Source of the DNA: Actinokineospora diospyrosa
GTDB lineage: Bacteria; Actinomycetota; Actinomycetes; Mycobacteriales; Pseudonocardiaceae
Reading direction: 5' to 3'
Length of the DNA stretch: 64,000 nucleotides
Assembly (NCBI RefSeq): GCF_024171925.1
Contig: NZ_JAMTCO010000017.1
Location: 153,277-217,276 of the forward strand
Below the pieces are notes generated by a model. That model was not told the origin of the DNA. It worked only from the letters and a program-made list of their open reading frames with translations, and made no database searches. Numbering within the stretch: the stretch's first letter is position 1; each line of letters opens with the position of its first letter. Positions 17,508 to 25,294 of this stretch are shown in pieces. A program made the position numbers and the translations under genes.

Positions 17508-18127
17508 GCCAGCACCACGGCACTGGCCCGGTCGCGGACGCCGATCTTGGCCAGGACCCGCTTCACGTGCGTCTTGGCCGTCGACTCCGCGATCACCAGG
17601 GCGACGGCGATCTCGGCGTTGCTGTGCCCGAACGCGATCAGCTTCAGCACCTGGGTCTCGCGGTCGGTCAACCGGCCGATCCGGGGATCGGTCACCGGCG
17701 CGGGCACCTGGCGCACGAACCGGTCCACCAGGTCGCCGGTGACCGCGGGGTCCAGCACGGTCTCCCCCAGGGCCACCACCCGCACCGCGTCGATCAGCCG
17801 CTCCGGCGAGGCGCGCTTGAGCAGGAAACCCCGCGCCCCCGAGCGCAGAGCGCCCCAGACGTACTCGTCGTGGCGGAACGTCGTCAGCACCAGCACCGCG
17901 GTGGACGGGCACGCCGCCACCACCCGCCGGGTCACCTCGACCCCGTCGAAGCCGGGCATCCGCACGTCCACCAGCAGCACGTCCGGCACCAGGTCCCGCG
18001 TCACGGCCACGGCGGCGACACCGTCGCCCGCCTCGCCGACCACCTCGATGTCGCCCGCGGTCCCCAGCACCACCCGCACACCCGCGAGCAGCAGCGGATC
18101 GTCATCGGCGAGCACGACCCTGATCAC
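17465..18127 (-). CDS. LuxR/NarL-family response regulator
   Basis: About 220 residues from the GTG at 18127 (MIRVVLADDDP, the normal family start). Receiver domain with acidic residues 8-10 and phospho-acceptor Asp54 (LLVDVRMPGF), Lys in GFLLKRAS, and a C-terminal LuxR helix-turn-helix (LTDRETQVLKLIAFGHSNAEIA, STAKTHVKRVLAKIG). Two further in-frame GTG codons upstream (18142, 18157) lie in a 15-base tandem repeat, and the outermost overlaps the kinase stop as GTGA. It pairs with the kinase encoded immediately upstream. The target genes may include the adjacent membrane protein. Confidence 0.92.
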   Translation of the reverse strand: MIRVVLADDDPLLLAGVRVVLGTAGDIEVVGEAGDGVAAVAVTRDLVPDVLLVDVRMPGFDGVEVTRRVVAACPSTAVLVLTTFRHDEYVWGALRSGARGFLLKRASPERLIDAVRVVALGETVLDPAVTGDLVDRFVRQVPAPVTDPRIGRLTDRETQVLKLIAFGHSNAEIAVALVIAESTAKTHVKRVLAKIGVRDRASAVVLAYRTGLVVPGESTA

Positions 18128-18153
18128 ACGCCCCCCGTTCACACGACCCCCGT

Positions 18154-19167
18154 TCACGAGATCGGGAGCAGGACCCGCAGCTGGAACCCACCCCCCTCAC
18201 CACCACCGTGCACCACGGTCCCACCCAGCACCTCGGCCCGCTCCGCGATCCCGGTCAGACCGCGGCCGACCCGGTAACCCGGTCGCGGCCCGCGGCCCCG
18301 GTCGCACACCTCGACGGCGACCTGCTCGCCCGCCGACCGCACCGACACCGTCGCCGACCGGGCCCCGCCGTGGGTCAGCGCGTTGGTCAGCGCCTCTTGG
18401 ACGATCCGGTACACCGCGAACTCCACCGGCCCCGGCAGGGCACCGACCTCGACCCGCAGGTCGACCGCCATCCCCACCTCCGTCATCCGGGCCGCCAAGC
18501 GCGCCAGGTCCGGGTCCTCCGGGCGCAGCGCGGCGAGCACCCGGTCGAGCTCCTCGAGGGCCTCGCGACCGGTCCGCTCCACACCCGCGAGCAGCTCCCG
18601 CGCCTTGTCCGGGTCCCGGTCGAGCACCACCCGGCTCGCCCCCGCCTGCACCAGCATCACGTTGACCGTGTGCCCGACCAGGTCGTGCAGCTCGCGCGCC
18701 ATCCTGGTCCGCTCCTCGGCGACCGCCGCGCGGCGCATCAGCGCGCTGCGCTCCTTGGAGCGGGCGGTCCCGAAACCGACCGCCCAGGCCAGCAGCCAGA
18801 AGAACATCGTGCCCGTGACCGTCACCGCGGGCTCGTCCAGGTGCGCGTAGTAGGCGAGCACGCCGGGCAGCACGAGCACCGGCCCCCACAGAGCCCGCCG
18901 CACCGGGGCGAAGGCGCCCAGCGCGTGCATGCCCATGAGGTTGGCGTACGGGGCGATCGGGTCCGCGACGCCGAGCAACCCGCCGCCCATCAGCGCGGCG
19001 GTGCCCAGCAGGTACCCGGCCAGCGGCGCGCGCCTGCGCAACGCCAGGCCCGCCGCCACGGCGGCGGCGAGCCACCACGGGCCGGGGCCGACCACGACCA
19101 TCGCGGCGAACGCCGCGACGGCCAAGGCCCCGTCAAGCAACCACCACCGTGCGCTCATCCGCCACAT
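18154..19167 (-). CDS. NarL-type sensor histidine kinase
   Basis: 337 residues. Several hydrophobic helices (about 10-130) precede the HisKA_3 dimerisation helix with His161 in ARELHDLVGHTVNV. The ATPase domain has the N-box EALTNALTHGG and G-boxes (CDRGRGPRPGY, GRGLTGIAERAEVLGG). It lacks a large extracellular sensor, so it probably senses a membrane signal. The first ATG (19167) overlaps the end of the upstream membrane gene by 35 bases; a second ATG at 19158 is also possible. Coupled to the following response regulator. Confidence 0.92.
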   Translation of the reverse strand: MWRMSARWWLLDGALAVAAFAAMVVVGPGPWWLAAAVAAGLALRRRAPLAGYLLGTAALMGGGLLGVADPIAPYANLMGMHALGAFAPVRRALWGPVLVLPGVLAYYAHLDEPAVTVTGTMFFWLLAWAVGFGTARSKERSALMRRAAVAEERTRMARELHDLVGHTVNVMLVQAGASRVVLDRDPDKARELLAGVERTGREALEELDRVLAALRPEDPDLARLAARMTEVGMAVDLRVEVGALPGPVEFAVYRIVQEALTNALTHGGARSATVSVRSAGEQVAVEVCDRGRGPRPGYRVGRGLTGIAERAEVLGGTVVHGGGEGGGFQLRVLLPIS

Positions 19168-20053
19168 CCCTAGCCATCAAGGCCCGCAGGTACCCCACCG
19201 CAACTCCTACCACGCCGAACAGGCCGAGCACGCCCAACAACACGGTCGGGTCCGTCCACGGTCGACCGTCGTAGGCGGTCAGGGTGACGGCGGTGTAGGC
19301 GCCCGCGTAGCCGACCGTCGCGATCAGCATGGCCGAGAGCCGGGCCCGCGGCGCCAACCTGGTGCCCTCCAACAAGATCGCCAGCACGGCGAGCACCTGG
19401 ATGCCGTGGATGCCGATCGCGTGGGCGAGTTTCGCGCTGCCCGCCGCGCCGAACACCAGGTCCTCCGGCACGTGCCCGGTCGCGGCGACCACGGCGTCAC
19501 CCTCGGCGATGAGCCGGGTCCCGATGTAGCCCGCCACCACCTGGGCGGTGATGCCCGCCAACGCCGCGACCCGCACGACGGCCGAGCCGCGCAGGTCGAA
19601 CACCGCCCACACCAGCAGCAGCCCGATCGCCGCGGCCACGGCGAGCACGCTCTGCCCCATCAACTCGAACACCTTCTCGTCGAAGGGCGAGGTGTTGTTG
19701 AAGTGCGAAGGCTGCCCGCGCCACACCTGCATGGAGATGAGCGCGACCTCGAAGACCGAGAACCCGCCGAGCAACACCACCACCGGCCACCGCAACCACC
19801 GCCTTTGCATATTGCGCAACACCCACACGACCGACCACGCCAACAACCCGAACGACGCGCCGAACACGATTGGCTTGCGCCAGCTCACCGATCCGAGCCA
19901 CGGCGTGCCGTCCACGACCGCCACGACCGAGTGCGCCACCGCCGAGGCCAGCAACAGCGTGCCGCACCACCAGAGAAACCGCTGCGCACCCCCGTGCGGC
20001 CGCACCGCGGTCCACACCTGGGTCACCATCCCCACAACTCCCCGTTGCACCAT
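19133..20053 (-). CDS. Multi-spanning membrane protein of unknown function
   Basis: About 306 residues with seven or eight predicted membrane helices (WCGTLLLASAVAHSVVAVV, PIVFGASFGLLAWSVVWVL, VVVLLGGFSVFEVALI and further). I do not recognise a catalytic motif. Start choice is uncertain: ATG 20053 or ATG 20029, and an open frame continues to 20098. It overlaps the kinase gene and so probably belongs to the same transcript, possibly as an accessory sensor or a target of the two-component pair. Confidence 0.75.
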   Translation of the reverse strand: MVQRGVVGMVTQVWTAVRPHGGAQRFLWWCGTLLLASAVAHSVVAVVDGTPWLGSVSWRKPIVFGASFGLLAWSVVWVLRNMQRRWLRWPVVVLLGGFSVFEVALISMQVWRGQPSHFNNTSPFDEKVFELMGQSVLAVAAAIGLLLVWAVFDLRGSAVVRVAALAGITAQVVAGYIGTRLIAEGDAVVAATGHVPEDLVFGAAGSAKLAHAIGIHGIQVLAVLAILLEGTRLAPRARLSAMLIATVGYAGAYTAVTLTAYDGRPWTDPTVLLGVLGLFGVVGVAVGYLRALMARDVADERTVVVA

Positions 20054-20203
20054 GGGAAACGACGGTAGGTCGGACCCGGGTCCGGCTCGTCCCCCCACTG
20101 GGGTAGGGAAATCCTGAGAACACCCTCAGTGGTCCACAGTGGATCGAGAAAAGCGCCCGAATTGCGCCGTTCGGCCGTAGCTGCATTTTCGGCCTGCCCT
20201 TAG

Positions 20204-20219
20204 TTTGGTCCAGACCAAA
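20204..20219. promoter_or_regulatory. DasR-like (dre) operator upstream of chitinase
   Basis: TTTGGTC-CA-GACCAAA, 7-bp arms and a 2-base centre, lies 38 bases before the chitinase start. It keeps the TGGTC-NN-GACCA core of the Streptomyces DasR site ACTGGTCTAGACCAGT and the direct-repeat motif known from chitinase promoters. Control by a GntR-family N-acetylglucosamine regulator is therefore expected. The regulator gene is not in this window. Confidence 0.75.
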
Positions 20220-20257
20220 GGGCGGTGTTCCGGACCGCTCGACAGCGAGGGAGAACA

Positions 20258-21553
20258 ATGTCCGCGAATAGATGGCGCGCGGCGGCGCTGCTCACCGGGG
20301 TGGCCGTCGCCGCGGCCGTCGTGGTGGCGCCGCAGGCCCAGGCGCACCCCGACCACGGCCACGGTGGCGGCCACAGCAAGGACCGGGTGATCGGGTACTT
20401 CACCAACTGGGGCATCTACGGCCGCAACTTCACCGTCCGCGACCTGGACACCAGCGGCACCGCCGCCCGGCTGACCCACCTGAACTACGCCTTCGGCTTC
20501 CTCGACGCGCAGGGCAACTGCGTCGCCTCGGACGCCTGGGCCGACTACCAGAAGCCGTTCGAGGCCGCGCAGAGCGTCGACGGGGTGGCCGATGTCGCCG
20601 GCCAGCCGCTGTCGGGCAATCTCAACCAGATCCGCAAGCTCAAGAAGAAGTACCCGAAGCTGCGGGTGCTCATCTCGCTGGGCGGCTGGTCGGGCTCGAA
20701 GTACTTCTCCAACGCCGCGCTCACCGCCGAGTCGCGCAAGGCGCACGTGAAGTCCTGCGTCGACCAGTGGATCAAGGGCAACGTCGCCCCCGGCGGCGCC
20801 GCCGCTGGCGTGTTCGACGGCATCGACCTCGACTGGGAGTGGCCCAACAGCACCGCGGGCGACCCCGGCAACATCAGCAGGCCCGAGGACAAGGCCAACT
20901 ACACCAAGCTGATGGAGGAGTACCGCAGGCAGCTGCCCAAGGGCGCCGACCTGACCGCGTACCTGCCCGCGAACACCCGGGAGATCACCTCGGGCTTCGA
21001 GGTGTCGAAGGTGCTGCGACTGCTGACCTTCGGGAACCTGCAGGGCTACGACTACCACGGAGCCTGGGACCCGACCACCAACCAGCAGTCCGGCCTGCGC
21101 ACCGCCAAGGGCGACCCGACCCCGGCCCCCGGCTTCAGCACCCAGGTCGTCGTGGACGCCTACGTCTCGCGCGGCGCGCCGCGCGACAAGCTCGTCCTCG
21201 GCGTGCCGTTCTTCGGGCGCGGCTGGACCGGCGTGGCCAACGTCAACAACGGCCTCTACCAGAAGGCCACCGGCCCGGCGCCCGCGACGTGGGAGGCGGG
21301 CAGCGAGGACTACAAGGTCCTCAAGACCAAGGTCGGCGTCGGCGGGTACAAGGTGTACCGCGACGAGAAGGCCGGGCACGCCTGGCTCTACGACGGCAAC
21401 AACTTCTGGACCTACGACGACCCGACCGAGATCCGCCGCAAGGCCCGCTACATCAACTCCCAGGGCCTGGGCGGGGCGATGGTCTGGTCGCTCGACGCCG
21501 ACACCAGCGACGGCGAGCTGATCAAGGCGCTGCACCGCGAACTGTCCTGTTAG
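20258..21553 (+). CDS. Secreted GH18 chitinase
   Basis: 431 residues. Signal peptide about 1-29 (ending AQA), then a short His-rich stretch (HPDHGHGGGH), then a complete GH18 barrel (about 43-430). The catalytic DxxDxDxE motif is FDGIDLDWEW (Asp187, Asp190, Asp192, proton donor Glu194), with SLGGWSGS and the terminal GGAMVWSLDAD strand also present. It hydrolyses chitin outside the cell. No carbohydrate-binding or fibronectin module is present, so it is a single-domain enzyme. Start ATG 20258 follows GAGGGAG. A dre-like site precedes it and a strong terminator follows. Confidence 0.95.
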   Translation: MSANRWRAAALLTGVAVAAAVVVAPQAQAHPDHGHGGGHSKDRVIGYFTNWGIYGRNFTVRDLDTSGTAARLTHLNYAFGFLDAQGNCVASDAWADYQKPFEAAQSVDGVADVAGQPLSGNLNQIRKLKKKYPKLRVLISLGGWSGSKYFSNAALTAESRKAHVKSCVDQWIKGNVAPGGAAAGVFDGIDLDWEWPNSTAGDPGNISRPEDKANYTKLMEEYRRQLPKGADLTAYLPANTREITSGFEVSKVLRLLTFGNLQGYDYHGAWDPTTNQQSGLRTAKGDPTPAPGFSTQVVVDAYVSRGAPRDKLVLGVPFFGRGWTGVANVNNGLYQKATGPAPATWEAGSEDYKVLKTKVGVGGYKVYRDEKAGHAWLYDGNNFWTYDDPTEIRRKARYINSQGLGGAMVWSLDADTSDGELIKALHRELSC

Positions 21554-21568
21554 GACAATTGGCGTAAC

Positions 21569-21599
21569 GGGGTCCCCGGCGATTGCCGCCGGGGACCCC
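21569..21599 (+). terminator. Terminator after chitinase
   Basis: Perfect 12-bp inverted repeat (21569-21580 with 21588-21599) around a 7-base loop, 15 bases after the chitinase stop, with a short T-containing tail. Confidence 0.8.
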
Positions 21600-21683
21600 T
21601 TGTCCTGTGCGGCAAATGGAGTCTGTCGGGCCGGGTCGCGCTGATCTACGGTTCCCCCAACCCACCGGGGAAAGGACCGAGGA

Positions 21684-23036
21684 ATGAGCGGATGGCCCCA
21701 CCTGCGTTCGGCGCGGACCGTCCGGGTCGGATCGGCGCCGGGTACGGTGATCACCTGCGGGGTGACCGACACGGTGATCGCCGACGTCCCGGTGTCGGTG
21801 GTGTTCTTCTTCCCGCACGCGCTCGACGAGGACAGCCTCGCCGAGGGGCTCGCGGCGGCGCTGGCCGCGGTGCCCGCCTTCGCCGGGCGGCTGCGCACCA
21901 CCGGTGACCTCCTGGAGATCGTCTGCGACGACTCGGGCATCCCGCTGGAGGTCTACGACCTCGACGAGACGCTGCCCAAGGCGATCGGCCGGGTGACGCT
22001 GCCCGGCGCGGACTTCGTCGACCACGTCCAGGCCCGCGACGCGCGCCAGGGCGGACTGCCGTTGCTGACCGTCCGGTTGACGCACCTGTCCGACGGCACC
22101 TCGGCGCTGGGCTGCTCGTTCCACCACTCGGTCGGCGACCTGGCGAGCTTCATGTTCCTGGTCCGGGCCTGGTCGGCGGCCACCGAGGGCACCGAACCGC
22201 CCGCGATCACCCTGCTCACCGACCCGGACGCGCACCTCGACGCGGTCCTGCCGCCCACCGACTCCGGCCGCCCCGGGTTCCGGCTACCCACCCCCGAGCA
22301 GGCCGAGCGGCTCGCCGCGGAGTTCCAGGGCGCGGTCCGGGCGAACCGCACGGTCCAGGTCTACTTCACCGACGCCGAGATCGCCCGCCTGCGCGACGAG
22401 GTCAGCGCGGCGGCCGGGCGGCGGCTGTCGGTCAACGACGTGCTGTGCGGGCACGTCACGAACGTGGTGCGCGGGCTCGCGGGCGACACCGACGCCGCGC
22501 GCTCGATCGCGATGCCGGTCAACGTCCGCCGCTTCCTGGGCCTGGACGAGGGTGTCATCGGCAACCTCGTCGGCGAGATGTTCGTGACCTGCCCGCCGGA
22601 CGCCCCCGCCGAGGTCATCGCCGGGCTGGTCCGCGACGCCGTGACCGACTTCCCGCGCGCGCAGCTCAACCTGCGGGCGAACCGGGCGTTCCTGGAGTCC
22701 ATCGGCCGCTCCCGGCTCGGCGAGTGCGTCCCGGTCGGCTTCGACCCCGACCAGCGGACGTTCACCATCACCAACTGGAGCCGCTTCGGCATCTACGAGA
22801 TCACCTTCGGCGGCAAGCAGCCGGTGTTCTTCAGCCCCACGTCCAACCTGCAGCTGCCCTGGGTGGCCTGGGTGGTCGAGGGCTTCGACAACCGGGGGCT
22901 GCTGTTCACCATCGCGGTGCCCGCCCGGTTGGCGACTGTGCTGCGCGGCCCGGTGGGGCGCGAGGCGCTGCACCGCTACCGGGACCCGGCGGAGGAACTG
23001 CCCGCGCTGGCCGGGGAGATCCGCAAGTTGGCCTAG
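21684..23036 (+). CDS. BAHD-like acyltransferase (transferase family)
   Basis: 450 residues resembling the plant/fungal BAHD acyl-CoA transferase fold. The catalytic motif HxxxD is present as His148-Ser-Val-Gly-Asp152 (CSFHHSVGDLASF), two-lobe architecture is suggested by repeated strands, and SVNDVLCGHV is typical of the second lobe. The C-terminal DFGWG loop is replaced by a divergent segment (WSRFGIYEITFGG). Predicted cytosolic CoA-dependent O- or N-acylation of a small molecule. Such genes are uncommon in bacteria and usually belong to specialised metabolism, but no partner gene is adjacent. Start ATG 21684 has GAAAGGA upstream. Confidence 0.8.
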   Translation: MSGWPHLRSARTVRVGSAPGTVITCGVTDTVIADVPVSVVFFFPHALDEDSLAEGLAAALAAVPAFAGRLRTTGDLLEIVCDDSGIPLEVYDLDETLPKAIGRVTLPGADFVDHVQARDARQGGLPLLTVRLTHLSDGTSALGCSFHHSVGDLASFMFLVRAWSAATEGTEPPAITLLTDPDAHLDAVLPPTDSGRPGFRLPTPEQAERLAAEFQGAVRANRTVQVYFTDAEIARLRDEVSAAAGRRLSVNDVLCGHVTNVVRGLAGDTDAARSIAMPVNVRRFLGLDEGVIGNLVGEMFVTCPPDAPAEVIAGLVRDAVTDFPRAQLNLRANRAFLESIGRSRLGECVPVGFDPDQRTFTITNWSRFGIYEITFGGKQPVFFSPTSNLQLPWVAWVVEGFDNRGLLFTIAVPARLATVLRGPVGREALHRYRDPAEELPALAGEIRKLA

Positions 23037-23039
23037 CTG

Positions 23040-23055
23040 TCGAACACATGTTCGA
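23040..23055 (+). promoter_or_regulatory. Perfect LexA (SOS) box
   Basis: TCGAAC-ACAT-GTTCGA matches the actinobacterial/Bacillus-type LexA consensus TCGAAC-N4-GTTCGA without mismatch. It lies 4 bases after the acyltransferase stop and 23 bases before the GTG of the next small gene, with a TAGGCT -10-like element (23065-23070) between, so LexA would cover the -35 region. Confidence 0.88.
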
Positions 23056-23077
23056 ACGGCCTGGTAGGCTGGGTGCC

Positions 23078-23413
23078 GTGAGAGGCTCCAAGGGGACCGT
23101 GGCCAGGTACTACCAACCCTGGCCCGCCCCGGTCCAGGCAGCGCACTACAGCGACCCGTCGACCCTGCCCGCCATCAGCCAGTGGGTGACCGCCCTGCGC
23201 CAGCAGGGCAAGGTCACCCCCGAGGTCACCTTCGGCATCGACAGCACCGACGAGCCCCCGACCGGCATCCTCACCGACAAGACCGGCGCGCACCCGCTGC
23301 GCCTGAGCGGCTTCCTCGTGTTCGGCAGGCACGGTCTGCACGTGCTGGACGCGCACACCTTCTGGCTGTCCTACTTCGACCCGTCCCCACCGGACCGGGA
23401 CTGGGCGCCCTGA
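23078..23413 (+). CDS. Small uncharacterised protein under predicted LexA control
   Basis: 111 residues from the GTG at 23078 (104 if the GTG at 23099, which has AAGGGG upstream, is used). Not recognised. It is rich in Pro, Trp, Tyr and His (YYQPWPAPVQAAHYSD, DPSPPDRDWAP) and has a central LPAISQWVTALRQQGK helix followed by predicted strands (SGFLVFGRHGLHVLD). No signal peptide, membrane segment or cysteine. TAGGCT ends seven bases before 23078, so a leaderless transcript is likely. Expression should be DNA-damage induced through the SOS box. A strong hairpin terminates it, so it is a single-gene unit. Role in repair or division arrest is conjecture. Confidence 0.75.
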   Translation: MRGSKGTVARYYQPWPAPVQAAHYSDPSTLPAISQWVTALRQQGKVTPEVTFGIDSTDEPPTGILTDKTGAHPLRLSGFLVFGRHGLHVLDAHTFWLSYFDPSPPDRDWAP

Positions 23414-23429
23414 CCGGCACCCGACCGCA

Positions 23430-23466
23430 GGGCCGCCCACGTCCCCACCCGGGGCGTGGGCGGCCC
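23430..23466 (+). terminator. Terminator after the SOS-box gene
   Basis: Perfect 12-bp outer stem (23430-23441 with 23455-23466) plus an inner CCCC/GGGG stem, 17 bases after the stop. It separates the small gene from the thioredoxin-like lipoprotein gene. Confidence 0.8.
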
Positions 23467-23526
23467 GTCAGGTTTGCCGAACCCCGCTGTTAGAATCGCG
23501 GAAACAGCACCGTTTCCGGGGGGACA

Positions 23527-24084
23527 ATGCGGGCGCGCGCGGTCGCACTATCGGTTCTGCTGGCCATTTCCGGCTGTTCGGTCGCGGAATCCGCGCCGGG
23601 CACCGCGACCAACCCCACCGGTGTGGTGATCGCCGTCGCCGACCGGGTGGGCATCGAGGACCTCGGCGGCGAAGACCTGTTGTCCCCCGGCACAACCGTG
23701 TCGCTCGGGGACTTCCCGGACCAGGTCGTCGTGCTCAACATCTGGGGCGCGTGGTGCGGTCCGTGCCGGGGCGAGACCGAGCACCTGATCGGGGCCCACG
23801 AGGACGTGGCGGATCTGCCGGTTGCGTTCCTCGGCATCGATGTCCGCGACAACGACCGCGATTTCGCGGTGGATTTCGTGCGCGACCGCGAAGTGCCGTA
23901 CCGCTCGATCTACGACCCTGCCGCGCGCACCTTGCTGAAGTTGAAGAAGTACCGCGGCGTGGCCGTGCCGACAACGCTCGTGCTGGACGGTCAGCACCGG
24001 GTCGCGGCGTTCTTCGTCGGCGGGCTGCTGCGGTCCGAACTGGTCCCGGTCGTGCGGGCGGTCGCGGCCGAACAGTCCCCCTGA
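23527..24084 (+). CDS. TlpA/ResA-like thioredoxin-fold lipoprotein
   Basis: 185 residues. Lipoprotein signal with lipobox LAISGC (Cys17 lipidated), then a thioredoxin fold with active site WCGPC (Cys77, Cys80), IDVRDNDRDFAVDFV and the cis-Pro strand VAVPTTLVLD. Expected to sit on the outer face of the membrane and reduce or isomerise thiols, for example in cytochrome c maturation, though no ccm/res genes are adjacent. TTAGAAT at about 23490-23496 is a plausible -10. Ends 3 bases from the convergent LigD-like gene. Confidence 0.9.
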   Translation: MRARAVALSVLLAISGCSVAESAPGTATNPTGVVIAVADRVGIEDLGGEDLLSPGTTVSLGDFPDQVVVLNIWGAWCGPCRGETEHLIGAHEDVADLPVAFLGIDVRDNDRDFAVDFVRDREVPYRSIYDPAARTLLKLKKYRGVAVPTTLVLDGQHRVAAFFVGGLLRSELVPVVRAVAAEQSP

Positions 24085-24086
24085 CC

Positions 24087-25067
24087 TCAGGCGTCGCCCG
24101 CTTTCTCAGCCGCCTCACGGGCCTTGGCGCGGCGCTTGCCCTCGTGCATGGCCTGCACCCGGGCGACCGGGATGGTCCGCCCCTCGGCCACGAGATCCGC
24201 AGGCAGCGCTTGGGCCGCGGGCATCGACTCGGCCCACGGGTCGCGCTCGCCGAGCAGGTCCAGCGCCGTGCGGAGGGTGAAGTCGGCGGGGGTGACGCGG
24301 TCCAACTCGTCCCACGACACCGGGAACGACACCGGCACGCCCGGGCGGATCCGCGGGCTGTAGGGCGCCGCGATGGTGGCGCCGTACGCGCGGGTCGAGT
24401 CGAGGAAGACCTTCCCGTGCCGGTCGTCCTTGATGTACGCGGTGGTGGCGATGGCCGGGTCCAGCCGTTCCGCGCGGGCGGCCACGGCACGGGTCGCGGC
24501 GGCGACGTCGTCGGGGTCGGCGGGCAGCAGCGGCACGAGGATGTGCACGCCCTTGGAGCCACTGGTCTTCACCGCCGCCGTGAGCCCGTCGTCGGCCAAC
24601 GCCCGCCGCACCAAGGCGGCCGCGGCGACCACGGCGTCGAAACCGGCCTCCGGCGGGGGATCCAGGTCGAGCACGAGGTGCGTCTGCGCGTTCTCCCCGA
24701 GGCGGAACAGCGGGACGTGGTACTCGACCGCGCGCTGGTTGCCCAGCCACACCAGGGTCGGCCGGTCGTCGCACACCACGTAGTTGATCTCGCGCTTGCT
24801 GCTGTCGGCCCACAACCGGGTGGTGCGCACCCACCCGGGGGTGTACTTGGGGGTGTTCTTCTGCATGAACGGCGGCTGGCCCGGCCGGACCCGGACCACC
24901 GACAGCGGCCGCTCGCTCAAGCCGGGCAGCATCCGCCCGGCCACCGCGGCCAGGTAGTCGACGAGGGTCCGCTTGGTGGCCTCGGCCCCGTCGAACAGCG
25001 GCTGGTCGAGGTTGGTCAGCGACACCCCGTCACGGATCTCGTCGCTGCGGATCTCGTCGCTCGTCAC
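24087..25067 (-). CDS. LigD polymerase-domain protein (archaeo-eukaryotic primase-type)
   Basis: About 326 residues from the GTG at 25067. Matches the stand-alone polymerase domain of bacterial NHEJ ligase D: FMQKNTPKYTPGWVRT, metal motif LVLDLDPP, and SGSKGVHILVPL with the primase-type His. It adds nucleotides or fills gaps at DNA ends. Neither a ligase or nuclease domain nor a ku gene is nearby, so it resembles the separate PolD proteins of actinobacteria. A 15-base tandem repeat near the N-terminus encodes SDEIRSDEIR. Earlier in-frame starts up to 25166 are possible but poorly supported. Confidence 0.88.
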   Translation of the reverse strand: MTSDEIRSDEIRDGVSLTNLDQPLFDGAEATKRTLVDYLAAVAGRMLPGLSERPLSVVRVRPGQPPFMQKNTPKYTPGWVRTTRLWADSSKREINYVVCDDRPTLVWLGNQRAVEYHVPLFRLGENAQTHLVLDLDPPPEAGFDAVVAAAALVRRALADDGLTAAVKTSGSKGVHILVPLLPADPDDVAAATRAVAARAERLDPAIATTAYIKDDRHGKVFLDSTRAYGATIAAPYSPRIRPGVPVSFPVSWDELDRVTPADFTLRTALDLLGERDPWAESMPAAQALPADLVAEGRTIPVARVQAMHEGKRRAKAREAAEKAGDA

Positions 25068-25169
25068 CCGCTCACTGTGCCACAGGGGGCGGGGGCGGGA
25101 ATCGGCCGCGAGATCGCGCGCCGGGGCACCCGCGGTCCCACGGCGCGGCCGTCCGAATGGCCGCAATTA

Positions 25170-25181
25170 CACTGGTCAGTG
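25170..25181. promoter_or_regulatory. Short palindrome in the Ppx upstream region
   Basis: CACTG-GT-CAGTG is a perfect 5-bp dyad in the unusually AT-rich gap (25163-25290) upstream of the Ppx/GppA gene. A second ACTGGT follows at 25190-25195. It may be an operator or part of a promoter, and no regulator can be assigned. Confidence 0.35.
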
Positions 25182-25294
25182 ACACTCGTACTGGTTCGGT
25201 GGATTTGCCTGCCCGCCCCGGCGGGTAACAATAATCCCCACACCACTGACTTAAGAGGCATATCACCAACACCGGACGCGAACAGGGACCAGCG

